A stretch of DNA of 64,000 nt from Alitta virens (Eukaryota; Annelida; Polychaeta; Phyllodocida; Nereididae): assembly GCA_932294295.1 (NCBI GenBank), contig OW028576.1, forward strand, positions 40,869,247-40,933,246, given 5' to 3'. The notes under the pieces were generated by a model that worked only from the letters and a program-made list of their open reading frames with translations, was not told where the DNA came from and searched no databases. Each line of letters opens with the position of its first letter. Position 1 is the first letter of the stretch. The position numbers and the translations under genes were made by a program. Shown piece by piece: positions 36,701 to 51,700 of the stretch.

Positions 36701-39700
36701 CGGTTTCAGAAAGAATTCTTGTCACTGGTCCTTAAAATAAACATTAATGCTAACTTGTTATAGTGTTCGACTGTTCGTGTATGATTAAATTGTTCAGATG
36801 AACTTGTTGTTTAATAAATATAAACTTTTAAGTTACTCACAAGTCGCCTTCCTCATCCGGCGTGACGGCCAGTTGGATTTCCTGGATCAGCTTTGGATTT
36901 ATTCTTATCTGTTTTTCACCTGTGAAAGATAAACAAATAATAAATAAATAAGAACAAATAATAATGCTGCATAAAGTAATGAAAATTACAAGCTTCTATT
37001 ATTTTACTAGAAAGTAGCACCTCTCCATTAAGACCAACTTTGGTGCAATATTTACTGTGACTTTAACTATGCAATGCTGTAAGGTGGTCTTAACATAGAG
37101 GTAGCATACAGTACTTGGTGGTCTTAATAGTTAGGTGGTCTTAATAGTGAGGTGGTCTTAACAGTTAGGTGGTCTTAATAGTGAGGTGGTCTTAATAGTT
37201 AGGTGGTCTTGATAGTGAGGTGGTCTTGATAGTTAGGTGGTCTTAATAGTGAGGTGGTAATATAATAGTGTAGTTTTGTTAATTAAATTGAACCCCATTT
37301 TTAGGACTACCTCGCAAATACAGTCCGGTACGAAAGTTTACATGCCCTTTGAGCTAAATGTCATAAATTAAATTGCAAATAAAATCATCCTGGTGAAAAA
37401 TGACTGCCAAAGCCTTTGATATAAATGGTTACAATTTGTGATTGGAATGTAAAAAATCGTGTTTATATATTTAAGAGAACAGAATTGTTATTCAAATGTA
37501 AAGAATATTGATTATTTATCTCAAAATATGTGGAAATCAGGGTGAACTGTATTCTGCTGAGCCCAGGTGCATGTAAACTTTTGGGTCCAACTGTATATAT
37601 ATATAAAATCATCAATACCACAAATTTTGACTCAGTTATATTCTTACCATTGTATTTTACCTGACTATTAAGACCACCTCACTATTAAGACCACCTCACT
37701 ATTAAGACCAACTCACTATTAAGACCACCTAACTATAAATACCATCTCACTATTGAGACCACCTCAATATTAAGACCACCTCACTATTAAGACTACCTCA
37801 CCGTTAAGAGAAATACATTTACACCAAGGATGGTCTCAATGGTGAGGTTTCACTGTATAGTCTAGTTATAAAGACAACCCACACATAACGAAATCCACTT
37901 GTAACATAATTCCAAATAAACAGCGCTGTAGCCTGCCTAAGTTTGAAGATAGTGGCCATAATGTTTTATTATTTATACTATATATAATTTTAACTTATAA
38001 TGGCCATGATGGCATTGTAACCGAATAGAAAACATCAAGAAATCCTAGTTTCTAATATTCCAGTTTCACAAATAATAATTTGATATTTTGTAATTATAAT
38101 TTCTGAATCTATTGTCCAATAGAAAATAAGGAATTGTTAATATAAGTTATTTTTATATCATATTCCTGGAAGTGCATGTACCACAAAATATAGGTTCCTG
38201 CTATGAGTAAAGCTGGGGGGGGGGGGGGGCTACACATTTTAATGGCAGTTTCACTTTCCCAAAATAGAACTACCTGTTGGTTTCTATTATTATTATTAAG
38301 ACAAATAAAAAATGAAGCTTTAAATTTTATTTCAGGACTGACTGACTAAAAAACTGATTTTACATCAATCATATATTTAGGTTTAATTTATAACTAATTG
38401 TAGTCATACAGTACCTTCATGCTACCATGGATACATAATGAACTGCTTGTGACTGACTAACTGATGACTGACTGATTTGTAGTCATATTGACTGACTGGC
38501 AGAATAATTAGTAGAACTAAAAGACCTATGTATTTAATAATGAGTGACTCAAACAATGCTGACTGACTTACTGACTTACTTACTTACTGACTAACTAAAT
38601 AACATAGATAGTGCTGGCTGACTGACTGACTGACTGAATAACCTAGACTGACTGAATAACCTAGATAAGACTGACGTGCTGACTGACGTGCTGACTGACT
38701 GACTGACTGACTGACTGACCGACTGACTGACGTGCTGATTGACTGAATAACTTAGATAAGACTGACTGACTGACGTGCTGACTGAATGACTGAATGACCT
38801 AGATAAGACTGACGTGCTGACTGACTGACTGACTGACTGACGTGCTGACTGACCAACTGACTGACTGAATAACCTAGATAAGACTGACTGACTGACTGAC
38901 CGATTGACCGATTGACTGAGACTAAATTTGACAACGATTGATAACATAAACATAACTCCCACTGAAATTAAATCACCCATTTATAATATTTAAATTTTTA
39001 GCATATATTCCATGATCAATATTTAGAATCCTATCAGTTTTTCTTGCAATTCACTCAAGCATGAATTGGTCACGAGATTTGGGGAATTTTACTAATTTTT
39101 GTGTGTGCATTTTTGTCATGTTTTTTAAACCAGAGACTTGCTGTTGCAGCAGTTTTGCCTATTTCATGTTTAGCATGTTGATTGCTATTTATAGCCATAA
39201 TGTCATGATGTATTTATAACCATTTACTACACGGAATATATCATAAACACAACATTGTGAATAAATATTTATTTCCAAGCATTTCTCCTGTGTTTTTGTC
39301 AAAATGTTTTGAGTATATTGAATTCAGGTTCAGATAAAATTATGTTGGTAGAGTGTTCCGGACAGGCAGACAATTTTTTATTTTTCTATAAAGGTTTTAG
39401 GCCATATCCTAATGACCATCATTTGTGTTAGTTTAATTAAGAGTTGGCCAATGTAAGTTCTAAATAGCCTATGTCACTTGGCTTATTTATTTTGGGTGTG
39501 GGGGGAGGGGGTTAAATTGGCATTCCAAATCCCATATTTATTATGGATCCAGAAGACTTCATCTCCAGATACTTCACGTCTTACTGCTAACTTAAATTAT
39601 AAATTGTACAGAATTGTTACTTGAGTGCACATTTAATTGATCAGATTAGGATGTTCTCATTTCTTGAGCTATTATATATTAATTTGACACATATTTCAAA

Positions 39701-42700
39701 TGGTTAGTATGACATTATTACTGCAAACTGTATGGCAATCTAGAAGACATATATAGGCCTACAAATCATATTTTGTAACTATAATTACACTCAATATTCA
39801 TGTTTTGTTTACAGAAAAACAGTCCTTGTGAAACAGACTATACCACAGAAGTACCATTATTTCTTTTTCTAGAACCAAAATTTTCCATCTTTTTGTTGAC
39901 ATGGCAACTGGGTGTGCCTATGATGTCACCAGCCGTGTTGATATTTCACGCGCCAGTGAGCACACGTGCAAGGCCAGACATATAGCCCACGCGAACTTTA
40001 AAGTTAGAATCACATGAGTAATAAAACATTGTGAAAATTTGACTGGGAATTTTCAAATAATCTTTATAATGATGGTGAGTTGTGAATCAGATATGCTGAT
40101 TATATATCGATATTGTTTACATTTTATCTTATTTACTTTACTATTTTTTTACGTTGGGAAAGGGGGGGGGGGGGGTGCAGTTTTACAATTGAAGTTATCA
40201 ATTACATTTACAAAACCAATGATTTTGTTATTTACAATATGCTATCTAGTTTATTGTAAAGGTTTGGCAGATTTTCTGAAACACATAATAATTGAGGTGT
40301 TCCAAGGTAAGGTAGGCTACTTTCCATTCTTTTCAGTTTCAGTTATATCGAAGTATACAATTTAAATTTAAATTAGGGTGCTTAATTGTACGAATTTTAT
40401 AAAGTTTGAATTTCTAAATGACGTTTAATGTAGGGGGTCACCCTCATTAAAAAAAATTGTGTCTTAAAATATCTCAACATTTCAATATGCTTAAGCAAAA
40501 AATAATATATACGTTATATGCAAATAGTATCAGGCTATCAGTCACTGAATTTTCCATAATTTACACTTCAAAATTCGGTGAGTGCCCCCCCCCCCTCCAC
40601 CCCCAAATCAGACATACTAATTTTCCTACCTTCTACCATAATTTAGGGCCTAAAAATTATAACACTGTTATTTATTAGCAATAAAGCCAAGCCAAGTTAA
40701 AGATTCAAATATAACCATTAAAAGCAACAAACAAGTTCAGGATCCTAGGAGGATCGAATTTACAAGCGGGAATCCCCGACGAGCCAAGGGGAATCCCCTA
40801 CAATGCAGGGCTCGCGCTGGTGTCTAAAAACAGAACATTCAATGGCTTTCAGTCCATCTGTACAGCTATGTACAGCTATGTACAGCCATGCTTGAGGTGT
40901 TTTAACACACACAAAATTTGATTTCCAGAGAGAGAATATTAAACGCTTCTCCATGTATTTGCTCGAATAAAATTAAATTGTATATTATTTTTATAAAATA
41001 GCCAACTTGTTTGTTTCGTTTTATATTTATTCATATATACCGTAAAGGAGGGTATTATCGACAGGGCAGGTATTTTCGACACTCACATTAGAATGCTAAC
41101 ATTTTGTTAATATTCTAATGTGAGTGTCGATAATACCTGCCCTGTCGATCATACCATAATGGAGGGTACTATCGACAGGGCGGGTATTTTAGACACTTAA
41201 AATGAGTTTAACAAAATTGTTAACATTCTAATGTGAGGGTCGAAAATACCTGCTCTGTCGATAATACCCTCTTTTACGGTATTTCTTCTTCTTCTTTTTT
41301 TTCACATAATTTAAATCCTAATATTTATTTTTGTTTTTTCAATTACCTGATTACACCTTTTAATTTGACTAGAAAATCTCAAGCTACCAAACAATCAATA
41401 ATTTGAACTGATAATTCTAATTTACCAGCTTAATAATGCCTGTACTTTGACCTCAGTAAATCTATTCTGAAATGCAACTAGGCCTGTCAGCTATATTGTG
41501 TACAGTAAACATGTCAAAAATCAATGAAACATGTCAAAAATCAATGAAACATGTCAATAATCAATGACACATGTCAATAATAAGGTTAATCCAGTTATAT
41601 TGCTAACTAACACTGTTGTGATATTTCAATGTCAGTGAATAATGTATTTGTGAACCCACAAAAAAAACACTACGTAATTAATTTGTATATAGGGGTTCTT
41701 TAAAATAAAAATTAAAAAAAAGCGATGTATATTGTGAAATTAGTCTACACTAACTTATCTGTAATAAAATGATCTTTGTCACTTTGATTGTCTTTAAATT
41801 AAACAAAAGAAATTCCCTCTTCTTTTTTTCTTCTTCTTTTATTTTTATTTTTTATTTTGTTTCTCCCTTATCGCTTACTTTAGCACGGCACTGTACACGA
41901 GTCAGATAAAATATAGAAAATAATTATTTTATATCCATCACAAAATACAGTTTCATTCTATTTCTAAAAAGGTATTTCACGATTAGAGCAGCGAACTACA
42001 CTTCATTAAGATCCATTTGATTTTTGCGTGTTAGTAAATTAAAATTGTTTACCACAAACAAAATGGCGGGAAAATTGTTTCAGGTTTTATTTTCGAACCA
42101 AAGTTTATTTCCAAATTATCTTTCTTACCCCCCCCCCCCCCCAAAAAAAAAATATTCTAAATATTTATAATATTCCAAAATGTATCTAAAAATCAAAAAT
42201 TATTTGAGAAAATATCCCAAGTTGACATATATCAGTTACAACTATTCAAACATTTAACAATATTAAATATTTATAATATTCCAAAATGTATTTAAAAATC
42301 AAAAATTATTTGAGAAAATATCCAAAGTTGACACATATCAGTTACAACTATTCAAACATTTAACAATATTAAATATTTATAATAATGTATTTAAAAATCA
42401 AAAATTATTTGAGAAAATATCCAAAGTTGACACATATCAGTTACAACTATTCAAACATTTAACAATATTAAATATTTATAATAATGTATTTAAAAATCAA
42501 AAATTATTTGAGAAAATATCCAAAGTTGACACATATCAGTTACAACTATTCAGACATTTAACAAATGTACCATTTTTGCTTTTTATTATCTCTTAGTGAA
42601 TATTGCGTGATGAGCTTTCTACCTGACTGTTGACACCAAATCATTAACAGGTGAAAACTCCCCTCAGGTGTGTAGTTAGTTTCCATAGCGACCAAAAAAC

Positions 42701-45700
42701 ATCAATCGTGTTATTGTATTGGGTACACTTGCACTTAATTCATACGTTTATAGGTTTTTGTAATGTATATTATATTTCAATACATGTAATTCATGCCATA
42801 AATTAATCCATGGAAATTAGACTTTTCATATTTTTCAAATTATTCTAAAAGTTAAATTAAGTACTTTTTTATTTTATTTTTAAAATCAGGGCTCTAACAA
42901 ATAATTGTATTTAAAAAAAAAAACTATGAATTACTTTACATGTATTACTGTTCTGATAAGAATTTTCTCCTCCAGGGGTGCACTCCCCTTCAAATTAAGC
43001 AGTGAATTTAAAGGTTAAATACAATCAAAATGAAAAAGACCCTAAAATATTAAAAACAAGGACGACAAATTCTAAAAATGGCATTGCACTTACATAATTT
43101 TTTAATTTTTTTGCTTAATTAAATACATTTTCAAAAGATTGCATAATTTTTGTAACAAATGTGACTATCAACTGTACACAAATCTAAGTCTTTAATTTGT
43201 AACATATTCTCAAAGATTTTAACAAAACATTAATTTTTATTTACATGTAGTTCCATAGCAACGAGTAAAAATGCCAGGTTACATGATATTTACGCAGCAT
43301 TCAACTTTAAACATATCCACGACATGTTTAAACATTTCCACGACATGTTTAACATGAAATCGGGCAGAGTAGAGCATGAATAGCATTATTTGCTAAACTT
43401 TTTTTTTGTCTTTTAAAGACTTTTTCCAAAGCATAGCTCCACTTATGTCAGTTTTCATTTGCATAAAACGGCAGAAAAACATTGAATTGGCAGAATTGTA
43501 TTTTTTATTTTTTTAAACACCTGAAATTTGAGCGACAATCTGCGGCCAACTAAAACCGCAAAGCGACTTGAAAATAAAAAATATACATATGTCTCGAGAT
43601 ATAGTAAACATTCAGTAAGACATAGATAGATAGACAGATAGACAGACAGATAGATAGATAGCTAGCTAGATAGATGATAGATGGATGGATGGATAGGTTG
43701 ATAGATAGATAGATAGATTATAGATGGATGAATAGATGATTTTATTAATTTATGTGTTGTATGAAAGTTTGTTATAGCTAACTAAAGACTACAATTGAAC
43801 CAGCTTGTAATCACATGGTGGTTGTATTTAATTATCTAATTAAATAACTTATAACAAATGTGTATTTCATATCTTTTACACAAAACCCACGTATAAGGAA
43901 ACCCGGGTATAACGAATACATTTCTACAGTCCTTCACAGTCCTTTGCGTCATTCACAGTCCTTAACAGCGGGCCCTATTGTACATTTACTTGTTTAGGTT
44001 ACTTAAATATCAGAAGAAAACAATTCTATAAAACATCTATACACCCACCTAAATCGTGAACACAGCGAAATGAGTATGTTGTAAAGGATTGCCTTAAAAT
44101 TTTATATAAGACCGAAAAAAGGTCTAAAAATAAAAATAAGTTATATATGACTCAAACATGGGTGGATCTTGTCAATTTGCATACCTGGTATTACCTGCCC
44201 TTATTTAGTCATGTTAAACTTGAATTTACATTTAAGTGAATTCTCGTGAAGTTCGTGTTTTCCTTAAGTACTTAAGTTACCATGGCAACTACTGTCTAAA
44301 ATATGATCTAGCTATAAAAACGAATGAAAATTGACACGTTAAAGTAATTAGGCCTAGTTGAAATTATATAAATTGCACAGCTAAAATTTCAAATAATTTC
44401 CTTAATTTTTACCTACCAAAACACGGAAGAAAATTATTTCTAGAATACATTTCTATCTTATTACATCAAAAGCGTTTTACTCATAAAAAAGTAAATTTTA
44501 TACTAAATTTTAAAATGTAATGTCAGCACTTTGAAATTTGCTTTCTGCCCCAGAAAGTAATGAATAAAAGGTCTATTATTAAAAAATAAATAAAAATTAT
44601 GTAATAATAAACAATAAGATGGAAGAATTTACATTACGAAAATTTTACTGCAGCTCTGGGGGAAAATGTGCTGGCAACCCAGAAAGTAAAAAAAAAGTTT
44701 ATTACTTAAAAAAACCGAATACTTTCGTACTTTTATACCAGGATGTAGTAAACAAACTTGTTTATTGAGGAAAATTCCAGGAAAACCGAGTAAACAAGTC
44801 TAGTACCAAATATTCCGATAGAGGGCACTGGCAAGTGGGTCATTATGTAACCTACAAACGAGGTTATTAATTGACGGGATTCCCCCGAAGAGATAAACCT
44901 ATTGATAAGAAACGTTGGTCATAATTAAACAGCCTGTCTACTTTTTATTTATTTTTGTACAATGCTTACTTTCTAGTCAGTCAGCCAGCCAGACAGTCGT
45001 TTCTTTACCAATAATTGTATTATGTATATATCCATATTTTGTTTTTGTCACTGAACTTGTTGTATTGTATTGTATTGTATTGTATTGTATTGTATTGTAT
45101 TTTATTTGAATTGTATTTTATCACTACCACTAGTCACAAGCTTAGCTTATATGATCAGAGACCGACATAATGATGAGATGAAATGAGATGAGATGAGATG
45201 AGAGGAGAAGAGAGGAGAGGAGATGGAAGAGAGGAGATGGAAGAGATGAGATGGTTTGGCGTCCACACCAGGTCACACCATGGAGCTACCAGAACAGTGG
45301 CCCCAAGGTCACGCATTCACCCCTTCAAGGCTTGGGTGGTGTCTTTTACTGTCACAGCATAGACACATATCAATATTCATGTATTGATTAATTATATTTA
45401 TTATATCACAACTGATTGTTTGTAGTTACATCATCTTCCAATGCATGTACTTTATAATAAGTAATTTAATAATATCTAATCAGGCCTGTTCCAGTATGAG
45501 CCTTTCTCAACTCCCTGGGAGTATACAGCCCGTTTAATCTTTCGCATGTGATGTTAATGTCTAATATTCTTAATTCTGACTTTAAGAAATACAACTTTAT
45601 CCTTTAAAATCACTTTCAAAAATAATAGACTTTATCCTTTAATAAAATCAACTTCAAAAATAAATAATTTTTCAAAATTCAGAGCTCTAAGAAATATTTG

Positions 45701-48700
45701 TATTATAGTTCACTTAAATTACTTTATAACACCATTCAGTCTTTCTTGTGAACATTGAACAATTCATTACGTATTATTTTTTACAACTACTTCACATATA
45801 TCAAGTATATTGGGACATTGAAAACTGCTTAATATTTCCACGCTAATCGGTATGAATATATTTATAAATTCCCGTTAACTTAATTCAAGTACAAATTGAT
45901 TAGATAAGCTGCTATTCTGAGCTACTATTCACTTCAATAATTTTCTTTTTCCTTTGTAATCTCCAAAATAGGTTCGAGTGAGGCTCAAGCCTTATTCAAA
46001 TGTAAAAGTTTGTGAGATTAGAGTGTTCTAATACACGTTTAATTATATACCTTTGGCAGGCCTGTTCCAGCTTGAGCCTTTCTCAACACCCTAGGGAGTA
46101 CACAGCCCATTTAATAGTTTAAATGTCACATGAGATGTTAATGGGTGCTGCCCATCAAATTATATTCTATCATATATTTTTTAATGATGCTTTTTATGCC
46201 TTATTCAATACAGTAATTTCAAAGATTAAGCCCATTAAATTGTGAGAAATAATAAACTCAAAATTAATAATATTTAGAACCAAATTCATAAAGTTCTGTA
46301 CGGATAACAACATTGCTTCTGATAGCTTCATCAACAAATCGACACTTAGTAATAGTGGATTTTCAAGGAAGGTTCGCTGTATTTCCACTAGGTGGCTGTG
46401 ACAGAATACTGCACTTCTATTGGCTGAAAAAGTTCCTGCCCTTGGCTATGATTGGCTGAAGAAAAGTGCATCCTAGCAGCAGTATTTTTAGTGCATTGTA
46501 ATGTATATTTGACACCATATCGTTCAGTTGATTTTTGTTATTTTTTCTGAGAAAGTTTTATTTATTGAATAAGTCATTGATTATCTTCTATGTCTGGAAA
46601 GCAAAATGAGTAATAAGAGGAGAGGAAGGACTTATGTCTTGCTGAACTCAGGGCTCCTCAATGAAAAGACTCTTATTTATCAATAAATTACCATGAATTA
46701 TATCAAATTGACATTTAAATGCTAATGCGAGAAATTTACCAAAAAGGGGGATTTCCAATACTTGCTGATAATACACCATTGTTAGAATGAACTAAATTTA
46801 ACAACTTTGTCTGATATACATCTTGTACAACAAGCTGTCTCATGAAGCACCTGTACAACAGATAAGTAATGATAAAAAGAGATAAAAATTATCTCTTGTA
46901 GATAGGCATAAGCTACTTGAACAGTAAGCCTCTTGAGTTATGTTGAACTAGAAGATTATGGTGGTAAAAAAAATTATGTAAGGAGAGGCCAAATGAAATA
47001 TTTTTATTTTGTGATAATTATTGGACAGGAATATAGTTACATTTGAATTTAATTTAACACGGATATATAGATTGATTGACATTATATATCACTGTAAAAT
47101 ATTTCCTGTAGTTTTTACAGTATTTTACAGCTGGCCAAATTTTGCACAGTATTTTGCTGCAAAAATGAGTTACAAGTTGGTCTACTGTAATATAGAACAA
47201 ACGGATGTTTGTCGTAAAATCTACAGCACATGCATCTGTTAGGTTGTGATGATCACTACCGTAAAATCATACAAACAGCATCTTACCGTAAATTACTGTT
47301 GTACTTTCATGTTGGCCCTACTGATGAGCCCCTAAAATAACCTAATGCTGGACCATCTACTGCAAATGATACACTATCATACTGCAGTTGAAATTTATTT
47401 TAACTTGCAGTAAAATGCTACGATATCATGGTGAAGAGTAGTTTTATGGTATAGTCCTGCAAAAATATGCGGTACCATGCTGTATGGTGGATTTGGTGGA
47501 TTTCACAGCAACTTACTGGATAATTACAGTCGAATGCTATTTTCTTTGCCTTAGCTGAACATTTAATAGTATTATACAGAAGGGTAGATTCACAGCATCT
47601 TGCTGTAAAATATTTACGGTAGCAGTCATTACCAATTAACAGTATTTTACCGTAAAAATTACGATTAAATTGCAAGACAACTACGGAAACTTGTTACAGT
47701 GTACCTCTGGAACCCCCACCATGGCATCAAGGAGTTGGGCATATCCTCCTGCATGGGTATTTGGCAATAGGCAACCACAGTGATGGCACTGGTGTGAGCT
47801 CTTAAGCCCTTGCAGAACTTTTAAAAACCCTGTTCGAGGCTCAATACTCCCCAGAGAGTTGAGAAAGGCTCTAGATTGGCCTGCCAAGGGTGTAATTGTA
47901 AAGTCGGCAGAATGTGTCACCAACATAATTACATTTTGACCTCATATTTATACCAAAATGTTGAACTGCTCCCTATCATATCCAAAATGATATATATAAT
48001 ATTAATCATGCCTGAATCATGCCTCAGTACAACAACAATGTACAATAATATATTATGACTCACAATCTATTATCTATTACCGGGTCTTGAAGTTGAAAAT
48101 GCAACAAACTGTGTCAATTAAAAAATTGTTTTGTTCCAATTTCATATCTCTCAAAAATGTGGGTCAGTAGGTCCTGAAGTCAAATTATTTTTTTATTTTT
48201 ATAATTAAATGGTATAGCAAAGAATTTTGAAACTGTTTGAAAAAGCTTGAAAAGTCCATCAAAAAGCAGGGTTCTCGCTAGCAGTAGCCACGTAGCATTA
48301 TGCTTATAGATTAGCCGTGTGGCTAATCTAATTTTGTACTTTATCATTTGTGGCTAATTTTCAGATGACCATTTACTGTACAATCTATCCAACCATGGCT
48401 AATAATTTTCAAAGTTGGGAGAGATCCCTGAAAAAGGGTCGGTAGGAAATCGGAACCAAACAATTTTTTCCATTCAGCCTAAGAAGTCATTCATTTTTCT
48501 CTGGTTTGCATCTCAAACACACATGTAGCTATGAGTATGATGAGTCAGCCTCTTAAATATACAATCACAATATATGCACAGGCACCTATATACCTCATGA
48601 AAGATAGCACATTATGAGTCATTGCTGACACACTAAGATGGTTATTTTAAAGTTCAAGCCAATTGGGTGCAAAATGTTCTAATTAAAAAACAATGGACAT

Positions 48701-51700
48701 TATCATTGTTATTATAATAACAATAATATACTAATAATTTATTTGTCTCAAAATGAGACAATTTACAATATCATACATGATAAAATATATTATTATATAT
48801 TAAGATGATTATTTTAGAGTTCTAGTCAATTGTGTGCAAAATATTCTAATATTAAAAAAACAATGGACATTATTATATATATTATTATTATATATATTAT
48901 CATAATGTTCCATTTTATTAAGGTAGCCGATGATCGCCTTATCAAATAAAAACTCAACAGTGATCATGTAGGTTAATGGTCTGTAATGAAGCCAGCTTAT
49001 ATGACCAGCTGCCAGAGGCAAACGTAATGACGAGATGATGTTTCAAACTTATTCCATGGGTGGGGTATTTTACTTGCCTCATCATAGGCACCGAGTACAA
49101 GGCACCCCCAATTACATCTCATGCGTGTTTTTTTTTTTTTTTACATTACAAGTTAAATTCTCAATTTAAGTTCAATATAATTCTGTAAATTAACATAATC
49201 GATGCACATTTCCTGATGATCATGAATGATGAAACATTTAACAAAATCATTTATTATATCACTACAACCTCCTTTAATCTCGTAAAATTATCTCCCTGTA
49301 GCTCCTTGTATCAACAAGACATTATTTTTAATAAATATGACCACATGTCTGTCCAGAAAAATAATTCCATAAATTATATTTTTATTTCAGCATTTTCTCT
49401 CTCCTTGTTGTGACTTATTGGGGTAAATCCACATCTGTTGCACTTGGTGACCCCTGACCTACTTCTTTCTGACCTTTGACCTATTTATGACGTCCAAACA
49501 TTCCTTTGCCTCATTCAGCTGTTCGGACTAAACAGATGTACCCTAAATTTATTACCCCAAAAATATTCCTACCAGAAACGCAGAATGTAAATGGCTACAT
49601 AGCCAGGGGGGTTACTTTACTTTTCTAAAAAAATATAAATAAATTTTACTTAATTAATAAACAGAGAATGAATTGTCTTGCCATTCTCAGCCAATTGAAT
49701 TATAATATCACTCTGTAATCATTCACAAGTATTAAACGACCAAAAGTTATTATAAGAAATAAATTATGACACTTTGATATACATTTTATTTTCTCTTTTA
49801 ATGATGAATTCGCAACATATCTGATCACGGATCATACCCTAAATAAAGCTAATGAGAAATTTAGCCAGTTATACTAAGACTTTTCATATCTGACAAAATG
49901 AAAACATGTACCTATATTTATCAATATTTTCTCGCATGTACATAATGTACTTGAATAAATGTAATATTATCACTTCCTCAAACAAATCATTAATCAGAAA
50001 CACATTTTATCGAGGAATTAGAAATGACAAAATACATATATGTAAAAAATATGGAATGCCCTTAATGTTTATTTGTTGGCCAAGGTCAAAACTGACCTAG
50101 TGCATCAAATTAATTGAGAGTCCTCCCCCCAACCCAGCCATTGATCAGCATTCAGGTGAGAGATGACTACAGGCCTAAATAGCAGCTCCCAGCAAGAGGG
50201 GAATTTTGTTGTTATAATATATCCATGGACACCTCTATAATAGTGTAACCACAAAGCAAAATCATGGAATCCCCCTTGTGAACATTGGAAACTCCCTATT
50301 GATCAATTAATTATTTTACAAGACACAATTTGTAACAAATTAGGCAATTATTCGTGAAAGTTTTATTTAATTTTTGATTTTGATTTTATTTCGAGGATAG
50401 CCTCTAAATTTGTAATTTAAAATGATGGTTCTTGTTGTTTCAGCAGCACCGTTTAATATATTCTAAAATTTCTCATAAGATTTAAAATGCAAAAACACTA
50501 TAAAACCATATGCTTAGGTAGAAATTGTGAGTTCATTGATAATTCTGGTATTTTTCTAAGATTTAAAACTTTTTTTTTACCATTTCTTTCAGTAAATATA
50601 TATATGTAAACATGCCCCCTTTTTTTCTTTTAAAGTGTACATATTTCCTTACATATGAAATAGATAATTTGATAAAATGAATTAGCTATCCTTAGGGGTA
50701 AAAAGAAAGAAAGTATTAAGAGAAAGGAAATTAGCTTCAAATCAGCCACTCCTTAATGTAAACAGGAAGATGTTTGGAGTTTTTTTTTTCTTCTTCTAAT
50801 TTCAGTGAAATTGTGTTTCGGAGCAGCTTAGTATCAGTAGTTGCTTTATTTTTTAAATATTTTTGTTTTTAAATATTAAAATTATTTGTTGCGTTATACT
50901 TACCATGCAACCTGGAGTTTGGCCGTACGGCCCGGACTTGTTTCGACCCGACATCAATTTTACCCGGAGATTCAGAAGGCGTGAAGACCTCGTCATCTTC
51001 ATTACTCGTACTCGTTCCGGGCAACGGGGGACTCTTTTTCTTCGGATCGACCTCCCAATTGCGGGCGTGTCGTATGTGTTTTCTTTTTTTAGGGGGAAGA
51101 TTTGAGCGAAGTCGATCCGGACCCGGACTTTCGATCTCACTCTCCGACCTCGCTTCGCTGAAAGATTCTGAGGAATAACCCGACGTGGAACTGCTGTAAG
51201 ACTGACAATCAGCTGATAGGGGTCTCGTGTGTGATGGCTTAAAGGGCATTGTCCATTGGGCAAAAGTTGTAGCGGTACTACCCGGAGAATCTAACTCGGA
51301 CTCCAATTTAATTGGAGACACCGTCCCAAATTTTGTGTTCGTCGAATTATAATTTAATGTCACAGGTTTTAATCCTGATAAATTATCTGGTCTGGTAATC
51401 CCCCTTTTAATGGTAGTCTGCGGTGCTGGCATGAATTTAATAATATTATTTTTAATCACTGTTGATTCCAAGTCAGATTGCGTATTAACTGTAGTCCTTA
51501 TTTCCTCAGGTTCAGGGCTATGATTAGACTCATGGCCACTGTCATGTCTTTCCCTGGTAATTTTAGAAGCCACATGTGACGAACTTAAATCCAGTGGTTC
51601 TAGTTGAGCGTCCATAGTTTGTCTAGCACAATTATTCACAGGATAATTTCTAGAAGCTGCAGTCAATTTCAAGGCAGTACCCTCCATGTTGTAACTGGTT

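Noticed and set aside
38591..38980. Ser-Gln-Val repeat protein on the minus strand
   Set aside because: The sequence is a CTGA simple repeat; overlapping frames give the same low-complexity peptide.
39800..40678. Open frames of 61-108 codons in BCL3-like intron 1
   Set aside because: AT-rich or poly-G based frames with no splice support or recognisable domain.
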